In this document: piece after piece, positions 8,288-17,741 of the stretch
Position numbering within the stretch: the stretch's first letter is position 1
How the letters are laid out: each line of letters opens with the position of its first letter
Assembly: GCF_004337695.1 (NCBI RefSeq)
Contig: NZ_SJXJ01000006.1
Location: 124,001 to 188,000, forward strand
Origin: Tenacibaculum sp. M341
GTDB lineage: Bacteria; Bacteroidota; Bacteroidia; Flavobacteriales; Flavobacteriaceae
Direction: 5' to 3'
DNA: 64,000 nucleotides
Translations under genes and position numbers: made by a program
The notes under the pieces: model-generated
What the model was told of the DNA's origin: nothing
The model's input: the letters and a program-made list of their open reading frames with translations, nothing else
Database searches by the model: none

Positions 8288-9571
8288 CATTAAATCTTCT
8301 ATTTCTTCTGCCTCAATAGGAATATTTTTCATTAAGTTGAATGGTTCTCCTTTTTCCTGAATCACTACATCATCTTCTAAACGAATTCCAAATCCTTCAT
8401 CAGGAAGATAAATACCAGGTTCTACAGTAAACACCATATTTGCCTGCATTGGTTCATGTAATAAACCATAATCGTGTGTATCTAAACCAATATGATGAGA
8501 AGTACCATGCATAAAGTATTTTTTATAAGCAGGCCAATCTTTGTTTTCGTTCTGAACATCTGCTTTATCAAGTAAACCTAAACCAAGCAATTCAGAAGTC
8601 ATTAATTTACCAACTTCAACATGATACGCTGTCCAATCATTTCCTGGAACTAACATTTTTGTAGCATCAATTTTAACTCTGTTTACAGCATTATAAACTG
8701 CCTTTTGTCTATCAGTAAAACGACCAGAAACAGGTATTGTTCTACTCATATCACTTGAATAATTTGCATATTCAGCAGCAACATCAAATAAAATTAAATC
8801 ACCAGCTTTACATTGCTGATTGTTTTCTATGTAGTGTAAAACATTTGCATTATTACCGCTAGCAATAATTGGAGTATAAGCAAACCCTTTAGATCTGTTT
8901 TTTATAAACTCATGAATAAATTCTGCTTCAATTTCGTATTCCCAAACATCTGGTTTTACAAAATTTAAAATACGTCTGAATCCTTTTTCGGTAATATCAC
9001 AAGCCTTTTGCATTAAATCAATTTCTATTTGATCTTTTACCGAACGTAATCTTTGTAAAATAGGATTGCTTTTTGCTACCGAATGTGCAGGATATTTTGC
9101 TAATAACCATTTTGTAAAACGAGCTTCGCGAGTTTCAGTTTCTATCTTAGCTCTATAATGTTCATTGGTGTTTATATAAACAGTATCAGCCAATGCCATC
9201 ATTTCTGCCAATACTTTTTCTAAATCTTGTAACCAAAAAACTGTTTTTACTCCACTTGTTTCAAAAGCTTTTTCTTTAGTTAATTTTTCACCTTCCCAAA
9301 CAGCAATATGATCGTTGGTTTCTTTTAAAAATAAAACCTCTCTAAGTTTTTCTTTAGGGCAATCAGGAAATACTACTAAAATACTTTCTTCTTGGTCTAC
9401 ACCACTTAAAAAAAAGATGTCTCTATGTTGTTCAAAAGGTAAAGTACTATCTGCACTAACCGGATATATATCGTTTGAATTAAAAATAGCTAAACTATTT
9501 GGCATCATTTGTGCCATAAAGTTTTTACGATTCTTAATAAATAAGTCGTTGGCTATTGGTGAATATTTCAT
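8276..9571 (-). CDS. pepP: Aminopeptidase P family protein (Xaa-Pro aminopeptidase)
   Basis: A metallopeptidase of the M24B family that removes an N-terminal residue preceding proline. The N-terminal creatinase-like domain (NSLAIFNSNDIYPVSADSTL, QHRDIFFLSG) is followed by the pita-bread domain. The five metal ligands are visible: two Asp in ILFDVAAEYANYSSDMSRT, His in GTSHHIGLDTHD, Glu in FTVEPGIYLP and Glu in GIRLEDDVV. I place the start at 9571 (MKYSPIANDLF, 431 residues): a longer frame reaches 9604, but a CAAAAATA reverse minus-7 box at 9602-9609 covers that codon and would put the transcript start near 9595. Cytoplasmic, monocistronic. Confidence 0.92.
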   Translation of the reverse strand: MKYSPIANDLFIKNRKNFMAQMMPNSLAIFNSNDIYPVSADSTLPFEQHRDIFFLSGVDQEESILVVFPDCPKEKLREVLFLKETNDHIAVWEGEKLTKEKAFETSGVKTVFWLQDLEKVLAEMMALADTVYINTNEHYRAKIETETREARFTKWLLAKYPAHSVAKSNPILQRLRSVKDQIEIDLMQKACDITEKGFRRILNFVKPDVWEYEIEAEFIHEFIKNRSKGFAYTPIIASGNNANVLHYIENNQQCKAGDLILFDVAAEYANYSSDMSRTIPVSGRFTDRQKAVYNAVNRVKIDATKMLVPGNDWTAYHVEVGKLMTSELLGLGLLDKADVQNENKDWPAYKKYFMHGTSHHIGLDTHDYGLLHEPMQANMVFTVEPGIYLPDEGFGIRLEDDVVIQEKGEPFNLMKNIPIEAEEIEDLMNQS

Positions 9572-9890
9572 GTTTTTGAATTTTAGAAATTTAGCTAAGA
9601 TCAAAAATAGAAAAACAAATAGACTAATTCGTAATATTCAGTATGATGATTTTATTTTAAAAATGTATTGTGTTGATTTTTAGGTGTTAATTGTGTGTTT
9701 TTGATTTTTTAACAAAATAAGACGTATATAATTACAATATATTATAAAATGGCATCGTTTTTGACCCTAGAAATGTGAATATTTTAAAAAAAATAGTTAA
9801 TAAAATATTTGGTTAAATAAAAAAGTTGTACTTTTGCGCCGCTTTAATTTAGCTAAACTGTTAAAAAACAGTTTGATAATCCCTGAGAAG
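9572..9890. other. Divergent intergenic region between aminopeptidase P and the TonB-like gene
   Basis: About 320 bases. The left end holds a minus-strand minus-7 box (CAAAAATA, 9602-9609), the right end a complete plus-strand promoter (9808-9836). The middle is AT-rich with no gene or strong hairpin that I can see. Confidence 0.6.
9808..9836 (+). promoter_or_regulatory. Consensus Bacteroidota promoter for the TonB-like/receptor operon
   Basis: TTTG (9808-9811), 17-bp spacer, then TACTTTTG (9829-9836), a full match to TTTG-N17-19-TAnnTTTG. Transcription would begin near 9843, which rules out an upstream in-frame start at 9834 and supports the ATG at 9891. Confidence 0.8.
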
Positions 9891-10631
9891 ATGAAGAAAA
9901 TACTTTTATTATTAGTATTGTGTTGTACAATAAATGTTGTGAGTCAAAAAGAGGTTTGTGATACACCTGAAGAGGAGCAAGCTTTAAGTTTAAATAGTAT
10001 AACGAAGTGTTCTATAGAACCTTCAAGCTCAAAAAAAGGAAAGAAAACTAGACAGATTACAGTAAAAGTATCTGCTTCAAAAAGAAGATTTCTTAAAAAA
10101 AGAGAGGCTAGAAAAATGACATCTGTATCAGGAAGTTCGTTAAGTACTTCTGGTGTATCAGAAGTTGCAACTGCACCACAAATTTCAAATTCATTATCAT
10201 TAAAGAAAAAAACAGCTACTAGTAACATAGCAGCGTTAACAAATTCTTTATCTGAAGAGGAAGTAAGAAAAGCTAGCCGATTTAGTAATGTTGATAAAAT
10301 TCCATTATTTACAAAATGTAAGAAAGCTAAAAGAGGTGAGAGATTAGACTGTTTCAATACAGAAATGATGTTACATATTCAAAAACACTTTAAGTACCCA
10401 AGTGAAGCTGTTAGAGATGTAATTGAAGGTGAAGTTTGGGTTCGTTTCATTATTGACAAAAATGGCGATGTTAAAAATATAAAAACTTTAGGTCCAGAAA
10501 ATGCTGAAATATTAAATGAAGAGGCTACAAGAGTAGTATCTAAGCTTGCACGTTTTATACCAGGTAAAAAAGAAGGTGAGCGTGTTTCAGTAAAATATGG
10601 ATTTCCAATAAACTTTTCTTTAGAAGAATAG
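9891..10631 (+). CDS. Secreted TonB C-terminal-domain protein
   Basis: A 246-residue protein with a signal-peptide-like start (MKKILLLLVLCCTINVVSQ), a lysine/serine-rich middle (about residues 45-140) and a C-terminal TonB-type domain: MMLHIQKHFKYPSEAVRDVI, GEVWVRFIIDKNGDVKNIKT, and FIPGKKEGERVSVKYGFPI. Classical TonB keeps an uncleaved N-terminal anchor; here the leader looks cleavable, which would make it a free periplasmic protein. The gene lies 25 bases upstream of a TonB-dependent receptor gene on the same transcript, so a dedicated partner role is likely but inferred. The serine-rich middle also lacks the proline-rich spacer of standard TonB. Confidence 0.8.
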   Translation: MKKILLLLVLCCTINVVSQKEVCDTPEEEQALSLNSITKCSIEPSSSKKGKKTRQITVKVSASKRRFLKKREARKMTSVSGSSLSTSGVSEVATAPQISNSLSLKKKTATSNIAALTNSLSEEEVRKASRFSNVDKIPLFTKCKKAKRGERLDCFNTEMMLHIQKHFKYPSEAVRDVIEGEVWVRFIIDKNGDVKNIKTLGPENAEILNEEATRVVSKLARFIPGKKEGERVSVKYGFPINFSLEE

Positions 10632-10656
10632 ATTTCCCAATTTAAATTAATTTATA

Positions 10657-13506
10657 ATGTTTAAGAAGCAATTAGTAATGATTGTTTTTACGTTGTGCAT
10701 GCAATTTATTTATGCGCAGGTAAAAATTAGTGGAGTAGTATTTAATGAATACTTAGAACCTTTTTACAATGCAAAAATAGCAAGTGAAAAAGAGGTAGTG
10801 TTGTCAAACGTTAAAGGAGAATTTACAATTACTGTTGAAGATAAATTTCCGCAAGTGATTGATGTTACAGCTTTTGGTCATCAATTAGAACGTGTTACGT
10901 TAGTAAGTGCAAAAGGTAAAGTAAATGTAATTTTAAAAGAGAATTACTTATTAGATCAAGTAGTAATTTCTGCATCGAGAGTTCCTGAAAGAATTATTGA
11001 ATCGCCAGTAACTATTGAGCGTTTAGGGTTAACAGAAATTAAAAGAAGATCATCTAACTCTTTTTACGATGGTTTAGCAAATTTAAAAGGAATTCACACT
11101 GTAGAAAGTAGTTACGGATACAAGTCTGTAAATGCTAGAGGTTTTGCTGATTTAAGTAACTCTAGATTTGTACAGTTAGTTGACGGTATGGATACTGCAG
11201 CTCCTGCGTTAAACTTTAGTGCAGGTAACCTTTCTGGTATTTCTGATTTAGATATTCATAGTGTTGAAATATTACCAGGTGCATCTTCTGCTTTATATGG
11301 AGCCAATGCCTATAACGGTATTATGCTAATGAAAACTAAAAATCCATTTGATTTTACAGGAGTTAGTTTTTTACTTAAAAGTGGATTTACTCAACAAGAT
11401 GCTGCAGGTAACAATGCTATAAAAGATGTTTCTGTTCGTATGGCTCATAAGTTTAGTGATGCTTTTGCTGCAAAAGTAAACTTCTCTTATTTTGAAGCGG
11501 AAGAATGGCATGCAAATGATACTAGAAATAAACAAATTGATACGAGTGAAATAATTGAAGGTGAGCAAAACACTGTTTTAAGTTACGATGGTGTAAACTC
11601 ATATGGAGATGAAAATATTCAGAATTTAACATCTATTACAAGAGCTGCTTTCGGAATTCAGTTACCAGAGGTATATCTTGTAAACAGAACTGGATATGCT
11701 GAAAGAGATTTATTAAGAGATTATACTTCTAAAAACTTAAAGTTCTCTGCATCTTTACACTACAGACCTTTTAAAGATGAGTCTTTAGAAGTAATCTTAG
11801 CAGGAAGAGTAGCAAGAGGAGATAATATTTTCCAAGGAACTTCTAGATTTGCACAAAGAGATTACTACATCGGTCAGTCTAAGTTAGAAGTAAAAGGTGA
11901 TAACTTTTATGTTAGAGGTTATTATACAAGAAATGATGCAGGTAATACGTACGATTTAACAAGAACTGGTTTAGCATTAAATAGTAAGGCTGCAGAAAAT
12001 AATAGCTTTGGTCTTTGGGGATACGATTACTTAATCGCTTTAATTAATGCTGGTGGATTTAATGCAGATAATACAATTAACTTAGATCCTGCTGCTTTAA
12101 AAGCTGCAAGAGATGCTGCTGATGCTACAAGAATACAACCAGGTACTGCTGAGTTTAATAGAGAGTTCAATAACGTTACATCAACTTTACTTACTGAAGG
12201 TGGAAGTAAAATTTACGATAGAAGTTCTTACACTCATGTAGATGGAAACTACAACTTTTCTAGTTTATTAGATAAATGGGCAGATGTACAAGTTGGTGGT
12301 TCTTTTAGAAGATATAACCCAGATTCTCAAGGAACTATTTTTAACGATGGAGCAGAAAGAATTCGTGTAGATGAGTATGGTATTTATACACAAATTCAAA
12401 AGAAGTTTTTAGATGAAAGATTAAAGTTAACAGGATCTATTCGTTATGATAAATCTCAAAATTTTGACGCTAATTATTCTCCACGTTTTGCAGTAAACTA
12501 TGCAATAGATGAAGATAAAGATCATATTTTAAGAGCTTCTTATCAAACAGGATTTAGAAATCCTACAATTCAGGAGCAGTATTTATTTATTCCTGGAGGA
12601 GGAGCTAAGTTAAACGTAGGTACGTCTTCAGATAACTTAAGCAGAATTAATGTTGATGGTATTACTGGAAATGATATTATTAATAACTCATTATTCACTA
12701 GATCGGTATTAGTTGGTTCTGGTTTCACAGGAGATTTATATATAAAATCTGATTACGAAGCTGTAAGACCTGAAGAAGTTCAAACTGTTGAATTAGGGTA
12801 TAGAAGTATGATTGGTGTAACAGATATTAACAACATCAATTTAGATATTAATGGTTTCTTTAGTGTTCACAACGACTTCTTGTTCTTTCAAGATGTTGTA
12901 GCACCAACTGCGGGTAAAGTTTATCCTTTCGGACAAACACCTTTAACAGCAGCTCAATTAGCAGATCCAGATATTCAAGCGGGTCTTATTATTGATGGTG
13001 TTTTAGTATTAGATAGCGAAGCTAACAATGGAGGAAGTCCTAACTTTAGAGAGTTTAATATTGTAACTAACGCTAAATCTACAGTTCAATCTTACGGAGT
13101 AGGTGTTGGTTTAAGTACTAAATTATTAAATAGCTTTGATTTTGGTGTAAACTATGACTTTATCGATTTCTCTTTTGATGATAAAGATGGTGGTTTCTTT
13201 GAGCCTAACTTTAATACACCAAAGCATACTGTTAGAGTACAATTAGGAAATAACAATCTATTTAAAAACTTTGGATTTAATGTAAATGCTAGATGGCAAG
13301 ATAAATTTAGATGGGTTTCTCCATTCATAAAAGGAGATATAGATGCAAGAACAGTATTAGATGCTCAGATCAACTATAGAATCCCAGCAATAAAATCGAA
13401 ATTTAAAATTGGAGGTACTAATTTATTAGGAAAAGAATATTTAGCGGCTCCAGGTTCGGGTAGAATAGGTAGTTTATACTATTTCTCTTGGACAATTAAT
13501 AACTAG
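10657..13506 (+). CDS. TonB-dependent receptor with carboxypeptidase-like N-terminal domain
   Basis: A 949-residue outer-membrane transporter. A signal peptide ending near YAQ (about residue 21) is followed by a carboxypeptidase-regulatory-like beta domain (VKISGVVFNEYLEPFYNAKI, about 22-95), a plug domain beginning LDQVVISASRVPERIIESPV and containing VNARGFADLSNSRFVQLVDG and VEILPGASSALYGANAYNG, then the 22-strand barrel to a C-terminal aromatic-rich end (SLYYFSWTINN). It is not accompanied by a SusD-like gene, so it is not a classical Sus pair. The substrate cannot be read from sequence; TonB receptors without SusD usually carry iron chelates, vitamins or peptides. Strong terminator follows. 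Confidence 0.93.
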   Translation: MFKKQLVMIVFTLCMQFIYAQVKISGVVFNEYLEPFYNAKIASEKEVVLSNVKGEFTITVEDKFPQVIDVTAFGHQLERVTLVSAKGKVNVILKENYLLDQVVISASRVPERIIESPVTIERLGLTEIKRRSSNSFYDGLANLKGIHTVESSYGYKSVNARGFADLSNSRFVQLVDGMDTAAPALNFSAGNLSGISDLDIHSVEILPGASSALYGANAYNGIMLMKTKNPFDFTGVSFLLKSGFTQQDAAGNNAIKDVSVRMAHKFSDAFAAKVNFSYFEAEEWHANDTRNKQIDTSEIIEGEQNTVLSYDGVNSYGDENIQNLTSITRAAFGIQLPEVYLVNRTGYAERDLLRDYTSKNLKFSASLHYRPFKDESLEVILAGRVARGDNIFQGTSRFAQRDYYIGQSKLEVKGDNFYVRGYYTRNDAGNTYDLTRTGLALNSKAAENNSFGLWGYDYLIALINAGGFNADNTINLDPAALKAARDAADATRIQPGTAEFNREFNNVTSTLLTEGGSKIYDRSSYTHVDGNYNFSSLLDKWADVQVGGSFRRYNPDSQGTIFNDGAERIRVDEYGIYTQIQKKFLDERLKLTGSIRYDKSQNFDANYSPRFAVNYAIDEDKDHILRASYQTGFRNPTIQEQYLFIPGGGAKLNVGTSSDNLSRINVDGITGNDIINNSLFTRSVLVGSGFTGDLYIKSDYEAVRPEEVQTVELGYRSMIGVTDINNINLDINGFFSVHNDFLFFQDVVAPTAGKVYPFGQTPLTAAQLADPDIQAGLIIDGVLVLDSEANNGGSPNFREFNIVTNAKSTVQSYGVGVGLSTKLLNSFDFGVNYDFIDFSFDDKDGGFFEPNFNTPKHTVRVQLGNNNLFKNFGFNVNARWQDKFRWVSPFIKGDIDARTVLDAQINYRIPAIKSKFKIGGTNLLGKEYLAAPGSGRIGSLYYFSWTINN

Positions 13507-13530
13507 TAAATTTGTTATTTGGATTAATGA

Positions 13531-13558
13531 AAAGCCTGAGGATTTCCTCAGGCTTTTT
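13531..13558 (+). terminator. Terminator after the TonB-dependent receptor
   Basis: Twelve-base arms AAAGCCTGAGGA / TCCTCAGGCTTT with a two-base centre and a T-run. It also sits just beyond the stop of the convergent phosphorylase gene and may work weakly in that direction. Confidence 0.9.
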
Positions 13559-13580
13559 TATTGCGTATAAAGCAAATATA

Positions 13581-14786
13581 TTATGAGATGATGACTGATG
13601 TTGTCTCGTGTTTCTTATTATGGGCTATAAGCTTTAAAATAGACGATACAGAGCTGTTACTTCTAAATGAGTCCTCTGGTGTTTTTTTACAATAATCAAT
13701 TAATTGAGAAATAGAAGAAACAGCCACATGCATTCTAACATCAGAAGAAGCATAATAAATATAAACGCTTCCATCATTATTGGCTATCCAGCCATTTGAA
13801 AATAAAACATTTCCAACGTCTCCAATAATTTCGTGTTCGTTTGGAGCCATAAAATATCCTGCGGGTTGGTATTTTACTTTTGTAATATCATTTAGTTCTG
13901 TCATAAATAAATACAAAACATATCGTAATCCGGCAGCTGTATTTCTTACTCCGTGTGCCAAATGCAGCCAACCTTCATTGGTTTTTATAGGTGCAGGACC
14001 CAATCCGTTTTTCAATTCATAAACGGTATGATACCTTTTATTAAAAACGACTTTTTCTTCTGTAATAACCGGATTTTCCATTGAATCTGTGTAACCAATG
14101 CCCACTCCACCACCTGAGCCAGTTTCTATAAAACCATCTTGCGGACGTGTATATAAACAGTATTTACCATTTACAAATTCTGGATGTAAAACAACATTTC
14201 GTTGTTGATGCGAAGGTGTTACTAAATCTGGTAAACGTTCCCAGTTTATTAAATCTTTAGTCCTTGCCATTCCTGCACTTGCAATAGCACTTGAGGTATC
14301 TCCTTTTGGAGCATCCGGATCTTTTCTTTCGCTACAAAATATACCATAAATCCAACCATCTTCATGTTCAATTAAACGCATATCATACACGTTTATATCT
14401 GGGTTTTCTGTTTCAGGAAGAATGAGAGGCGTGTCCCAAAATTTAAAGTTATCAATGCCGTTTGGACTTTCTGCAATGGCAAAAAAGGATTTACGGTCAA
14501 CTCCTTCTACTCTTACACATAAAACATAATTACCTTTCCATTTCATAGCTCCAGCATTAAAAGTAGCATTTACACCTATGCGCTCTTGTAAATTAGGATT
14601 TGTTTCTAAATTCAAATCATATCGCCAATTCAAAGGCACATGATTTGGTGTGATGATAGGAAACTTAAATCGTTGATAAATCCCATTGAATTCATCAATA
14701 GGACTGTTTTTCTGATGTAATAAAGCTTCTTGTTCTAAAACAATTTTTTTAAGACGCTTTTCGGGAGGTAATATGTTTGTTTTCAT
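13581..14786 (-). CDS. GH130 4-O-beta-D-mannosyl-D-glucose phosphorylase
   Basis: A 401-residue cytoplasmic phosphorylase that splits beta-mannosyl-1,4-glucose with phosphate to alpha-mannose-1-phosphate and glucose. The sequence closely follows the GH130 subfamily 1 enzyme of Bacteroides fragilis: WRYDLNLETNPNLQERIGVN, NAGAMKWKGNY, VEGVDRKSFFAIAESPNGID, catalytic Asp135 in NVYDMRL, RNVVLHPEFVNGKYCLYTRP, SGGGVGIG and LHLAHGVRNTAAGLRYVLY. It lies 17 bases after the GPH symporter gene and downstream of an epimerase gene; together they reconstruct the known mannobiose pathway. Length and motifs indicate an intact enzyme. Confidence 0.93.
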   Translation of the reverse strand: MKTNILPPEKRLKKIVLEQEALLHQKNSPIDEFNGIYQRFKFPIITPNHVPLNWRYDLNLETNPNLQERIGVNATFNAGAMKWKGNYVLCVRVEGVDRKSFFAIAESPNGIDNFKFWDTPLILPETENPDINVYDMRLIEHEDGWIYGIFCSERKDPDAPKGDTSSAIASAGMARTKDLINWERLPDLVTPSHQQRNVVLHPEFVNGKYCLYTRPQDGFIETGSGGGVGIGYTDSMENPVITEEKVVFNKRYHTVYELKNGLGPAPIKTNEGWLHLAHGVRNTAAGLRYVLYLFMTELNDITKVKYQPAGYFMAPNEHEIIGDVGNVLFSNGWIANNDGSVYIYYASSDVRMHVAVSSISQLIDYCKKTPEDSFRSNSSVSSILKLIAHNKKHETTSVIIS

Positions 14787-14803
14787 AATATTTTGAATGT
14801 TTT

Positions 14804-16195
14804 TTAAGATTCTAATTTTCTCCTTTCAGTTAATTCTCTATTTATTTTTAGTACAAAAGCATCATCTAGTTTGTAGAAGTAAATAAAAATGGCTGATCCA
14901 ATGGCTCCTATGGCAGGAATAAAACTCATCATCATTCGTATACCTTCTTTAGCTTGTTCAGATTGTACTGTGTTTGCCTCAAATCCGTAGTAAGCCAACA
15001 TCCAACCCGTAAGAGCGCCACCCAATGTCCATCCCATTTTTTGCGACATTGAAGAAGAAGAAAAAATAAGTCCTGTAGCTCTTCTCTTGGTTTTCCATTC
15101 CGAAAAGTCAGCAATATCAGCATACATAGACCATAAAAGCGGGAAAATAATTCCGGCACAAACACTTATTAAAAATTGAAAAATGAAAATAAGCGTCACA
15201 TTGTTTTCTTTAAACCAAAAGAAAAAACAACTTAAAACTCCTGCTACAATCATGGCAGACAAAAAAGTATATTTCTTTCCGATTTTTGCTGAAATAGGTT
15301 TTGCTAATACAACACCAATAATGTTTGCAGCTTGCCCTAAAACTAAATACAGAGTACTGTAAGTAATATCAATATTTATAATTGGTAGTTTAAAAGCATC
15401 TTGATTTTGAAAGTAATATTTAAAATAATAAATAGTAGATCCGTCTCTTAAAGAGTTAAAAATTAAAGCGCATACACCTGCACCCAATAAAACAAACCAA
15501 GGTTTGTTTTTTACTAAGTTTTTAAGATCTGCTTTTAAGTCTGTTTTTTGCTCTTTGGGAGGCTTAATTCTTTCTTTAGTAAGTAAAAACGTAAAATAAA
15601 AAAGGATTGCAGCAATACTTCCGAAGATGGCTACTGTATATTGCCAGCCTTTCTTAGGGTTTTCTGTGGCTGTTAAGTTGCTAAAAATTTCAACTAAAGG
15701 TTCTGCTAAAGCAAGTACTAGAATACTACCAGCAAAAGCAAAAATAAAGCGGTATGTAGCCAAAGATGTACGCTCTTTAATGTTAGAAGTCATTACTCCA
15801 AGTAAAGATGCATAGGGAATATTTACAGCAGTGTAAATAATCATCATTAAACAATAAGTTACATATGCATACACAAGTTTTCCAGAATTGCCAAAATCAG
15901 GTGTGGTAAAAGTTAAAGTACCTATAACACCAAATGGAATTGCCATCCAAAGTAAGTAAGGTCTAAATTTTCCCCATTTTGTAGCTGTTCTATCTGCTAA
16001 AGCTCCCATAATTGGGTCGTTTAACCCATCAAAAACTCTAGTTACTAAAAACATAGTACCAACCATAGCAGCAGAAATTCCAAAAATATCAGTGTAAAAA
16101 AACATTAAATACATGGTAAAAAGCTTCCAAAACATAGAAGAAGCGAAGTCGCCAAAACCGTATCCGATCTTTTCTTTAAGTTGTAATTTTTGCAT
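14804..16195 (-). CDS. GPH-family (MFS) sugar:cation symporter, probably for mannobiose
   Basis: A 463-residue transporter with about 12 transmembrane helices. The GPH family signature is clear: LKEKIGYGFGDFASSMFWKL at the N-terminus, GLNDPIMGALADRTATKWGKFRPYLLW after helix 2, and DIADFSEWKTKRRATGLIFS in the C-terminal half. These permeases import glycosides, pentosides or hexuronides with H+ or Na+. Location between an AGE-type epimerase gene and a GH130 phosphorylase gene suggests beta-1,4-mannobiose as cargo (inference). It starts 221 bases after the epimerase stop, so it may have its own promoter: a CAAAAATA reverse minus-7 box is at 16291-16298. Confidence 0.9.
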   Translation of the reverse strand: MQKLQLKEKIGYGFGDFASSMFWKLFTMYLMFFYTDIFGISAAMVGTMFLVTRVFDGLNDPIMGALADRTATKWGKFRPYLLWMAIPFGVIGTLTFTTPDFGNSGKLVYAYVTYCLMMIIYTAVNIPYASLLGVMTSNIKERTSLATYRFIFAFAGSILVLALAEPLVEIFSNLTATENPKKGWQYTVAIFGSIAAILFYFTFLLTKERIKPPKEQKTDLKADLKNLVKNKPWFVLLGAGVCALIFNSLRDGSTIYYFKYYFQNQDAFKLPIINIDITYSTLYLVLGQAANIIGVVLAKPISAKIGKKYTFLSAMIVAGVLSCFFFWFKENNVTLIFIFQFLISVCAGIIFPLLWSMYADIADFSEWKTKRRATGLIFSSSSMSQKMGWTLGGALTGWMLAYYGFEANTVQSEQAKEGIRMMMSFIPAIGAIGSAIFIYFYKLDDAFVLKINRELTERRKLES

Positions 16196-16290
16196 CTTAT
16201 TTTTAGGAAATAGATAATATTTGGTTGTTGTTTTTGCTTAGTTTTTATTTTTTATGATTAAAAAATGACTAAAAAGCAATGAGGGAATAA

Positions 16291-16298
16291 CAAAAATA
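16291..16298 (-). promoter_or_regulatory. Possible minus-7 box for the symporter/phosphorylase genes
   Basis: CAAAAATA reads TATTTTTG on the minus strand. It would give a leader of about 90 bases before the symporter ATG. No good minus-33 partner, so support is weak. Confidence 0.3.
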
Positions 16299-16416
16299 GT
16301 TTTAGAATTACGAAAATAATAATACTATTCTGTCATTTTTTTCTTTCCCTTGCAAAGAAATTGACAAAAAAATAAGATAAATTAAGAATTACTGTTAGTT
16401 TTTTGAGTAATTCATA

Positions 16417-17598
16417 TTAAATAGCTACGATTTGAATGCAGGCTCTTGAGTTGTGATAAGGACATTTCCACATTCCTACTTTTTCGTTTTTTGGATCGTG
16501 ATTTCCGTTTTCATCTATAACACCTAACCATTCCCCATGCGTATGATCTATTACATTTTTATCTATAAAATCCCATATGCGAAGTACAAGTTCATGGTAT
16601 TTTTCATCTTCAGTGATTTTATAAACATAAAATATTCCAACCATAGCTTCAGCTTGTGGCCACCAATGTCTATCAGTATCAACAATTCCTGTTGTTAAAT
16701 CAATACAATTCTTTGTGCCAGCTTGTTCGTCCATAGCTACTTCTATAAAGCGATCTACTACTTTTACTGCAATTTGTTCAATTTTAGTAAGTAATAAAGG
16801 TTCGTTAATTACTTTTGCAGCTTCAATTAACAGCCAAGCAGTTTCAACATCATGACCATATGAGTATACTGAACTTTTTAAGTTCCATTTTTCATCAAAA
16901 AATAAATGAAAATGAAAGTCTTTGCTTAAAAATTTGTCAGTAAAAAGGGTTATCAAATTAATTAGAGCGTCTTTTACTTGTTTTTCAGGATGTATTTTAT
17001 AAAAAGTAGTATAGGCTTCTAGTATGTGTAAATGAGTATTCATGGTTTTAGCATAATTCTCATCTTTTTCACTTAAACGCATATCTTCAATAGCATCCCA
17101 ATTTTCAGCAAAAGCCTCAATGTAGCCATTATCTTTACTATCAAACGATTTTTCTTCTATTAAATTAAAAAGAGTAATAGCCCAATTTTTTACTTCTTCA
17201 TCCTTTGAAAATAAATAATACTCTGAAAGGGCATAAATGGTAAATGCTTGTGCATATACTTGTTTTCTTCTATTCGTAGGCGTTCCTAAATAATCAACTT
17301 CCCAAAAGACACCACCAAAAATTTCATCATTAAAATATTGTTTTAAATAGTTGTAGCTTCGTTTACAAATAGCAGCATATTTATCATTTTTATAATGGTT
17401 TGCCGCTGCTGAGAAAGACCACAAAATTCTAGAATTTAAAATAATTCCTTTATTCATTTTGTGTTGCTTGATATCTGGATAATCAATATGCCCAATAAAA
17501 CCACCATGTAAGTTATCAATAGTGTTATCTTCCCAATAAGATAGAATATTTTTAAGTTCTATTTGTAAACTATCTTGTAAACTTGCTATGCTATTCAT
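16417..17598 (-). CDS. AGE-family cellobiose/mannobiose 2-epimerase
   Basis: A 393-residue (alpha/alpha)6-barrel epimerase of the N-acylglucosamine 2-epimerase family. Visible family blocks are NLHGGFIGHIDYPD, the SRILWSFSAA helix, FGGVFWEVDYLGTP, YGHDVETAWLLIEAA, DRHWWPQAEAMVGIF with a likely catalytic His, and WKCPYHNSRACIQIV at the end. The cellobiose 2-epimerase subgroup changes the reducing-end sugar of beta-1,4-disaccharides. Beside a GH130 mannosylglucose phosphorylase, the expected reaction is mannobiose to mannosylglucose. First gene of the minus-strand sugar operon and divergent from a peptidase gene. Confidence 0.9.
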   Translation of the reverse strand: MNSIASLQDSLQIELKNILSYWEDNTIDNLHGGFIGHIDYPDIKQHKMNKGIILNSRILWSFSAAANHYKNDKYAAICKRSYNYLKQYFNDEIFGGVFWEVDYLGTPTNRRKQVYAQAFTIYALSEYYLFSKDEEVKNWAITLFNLIEEKSFDSKDNGYIEAFAENWDAIEDMRLSEKDENYAKTMNTHLHILEAYTTFYKIHPEKQVKDALINLITLFTDKFLSKDFHFHLFFDEKWNLKSSVYSYGHDVETAWLLIEAAKVINEPLLLTKIEQIAVKVVDRFIEVAMDEQAGTKNCIDLTTGIVDTDRHWWPQAEAMVGIFYVYKITEDEKYHELVLRIWDFIDKNVIDHTHGEWLGVIDENGNHDPKNEKVGMWKCPYHNSRACIQIVAI

Positions 17599-17741
17599 TT
17601 GTAATTTGGCTTTTGATTGTTACCAGTAAAAAATGTATTTTTTACGTAGTTTTACAAAAATAGTATTGCTTTTAGAGTGTTTATAAAACTATTTTGTCGA
17701 TTTGTAAACCGATTCTAAAAAACAGAAAGCTTAAAATAATT

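Noticed and set aside
9834-9890. Upstream start for the TonB-like gene
   Set aside because: It lies inside the minus-7 element and upstream of the predicted transcription start; the ATG at 9891 gives a proper signal peptide.
10657-17598. The TonB-dependent receptor as part of the mannobiose operon (a PUL)
   Set aside because: The receptor is convergent with the sugar genes, separated by a strong terminator and paired with its own TonB-like gene; no SusD homologue is present.
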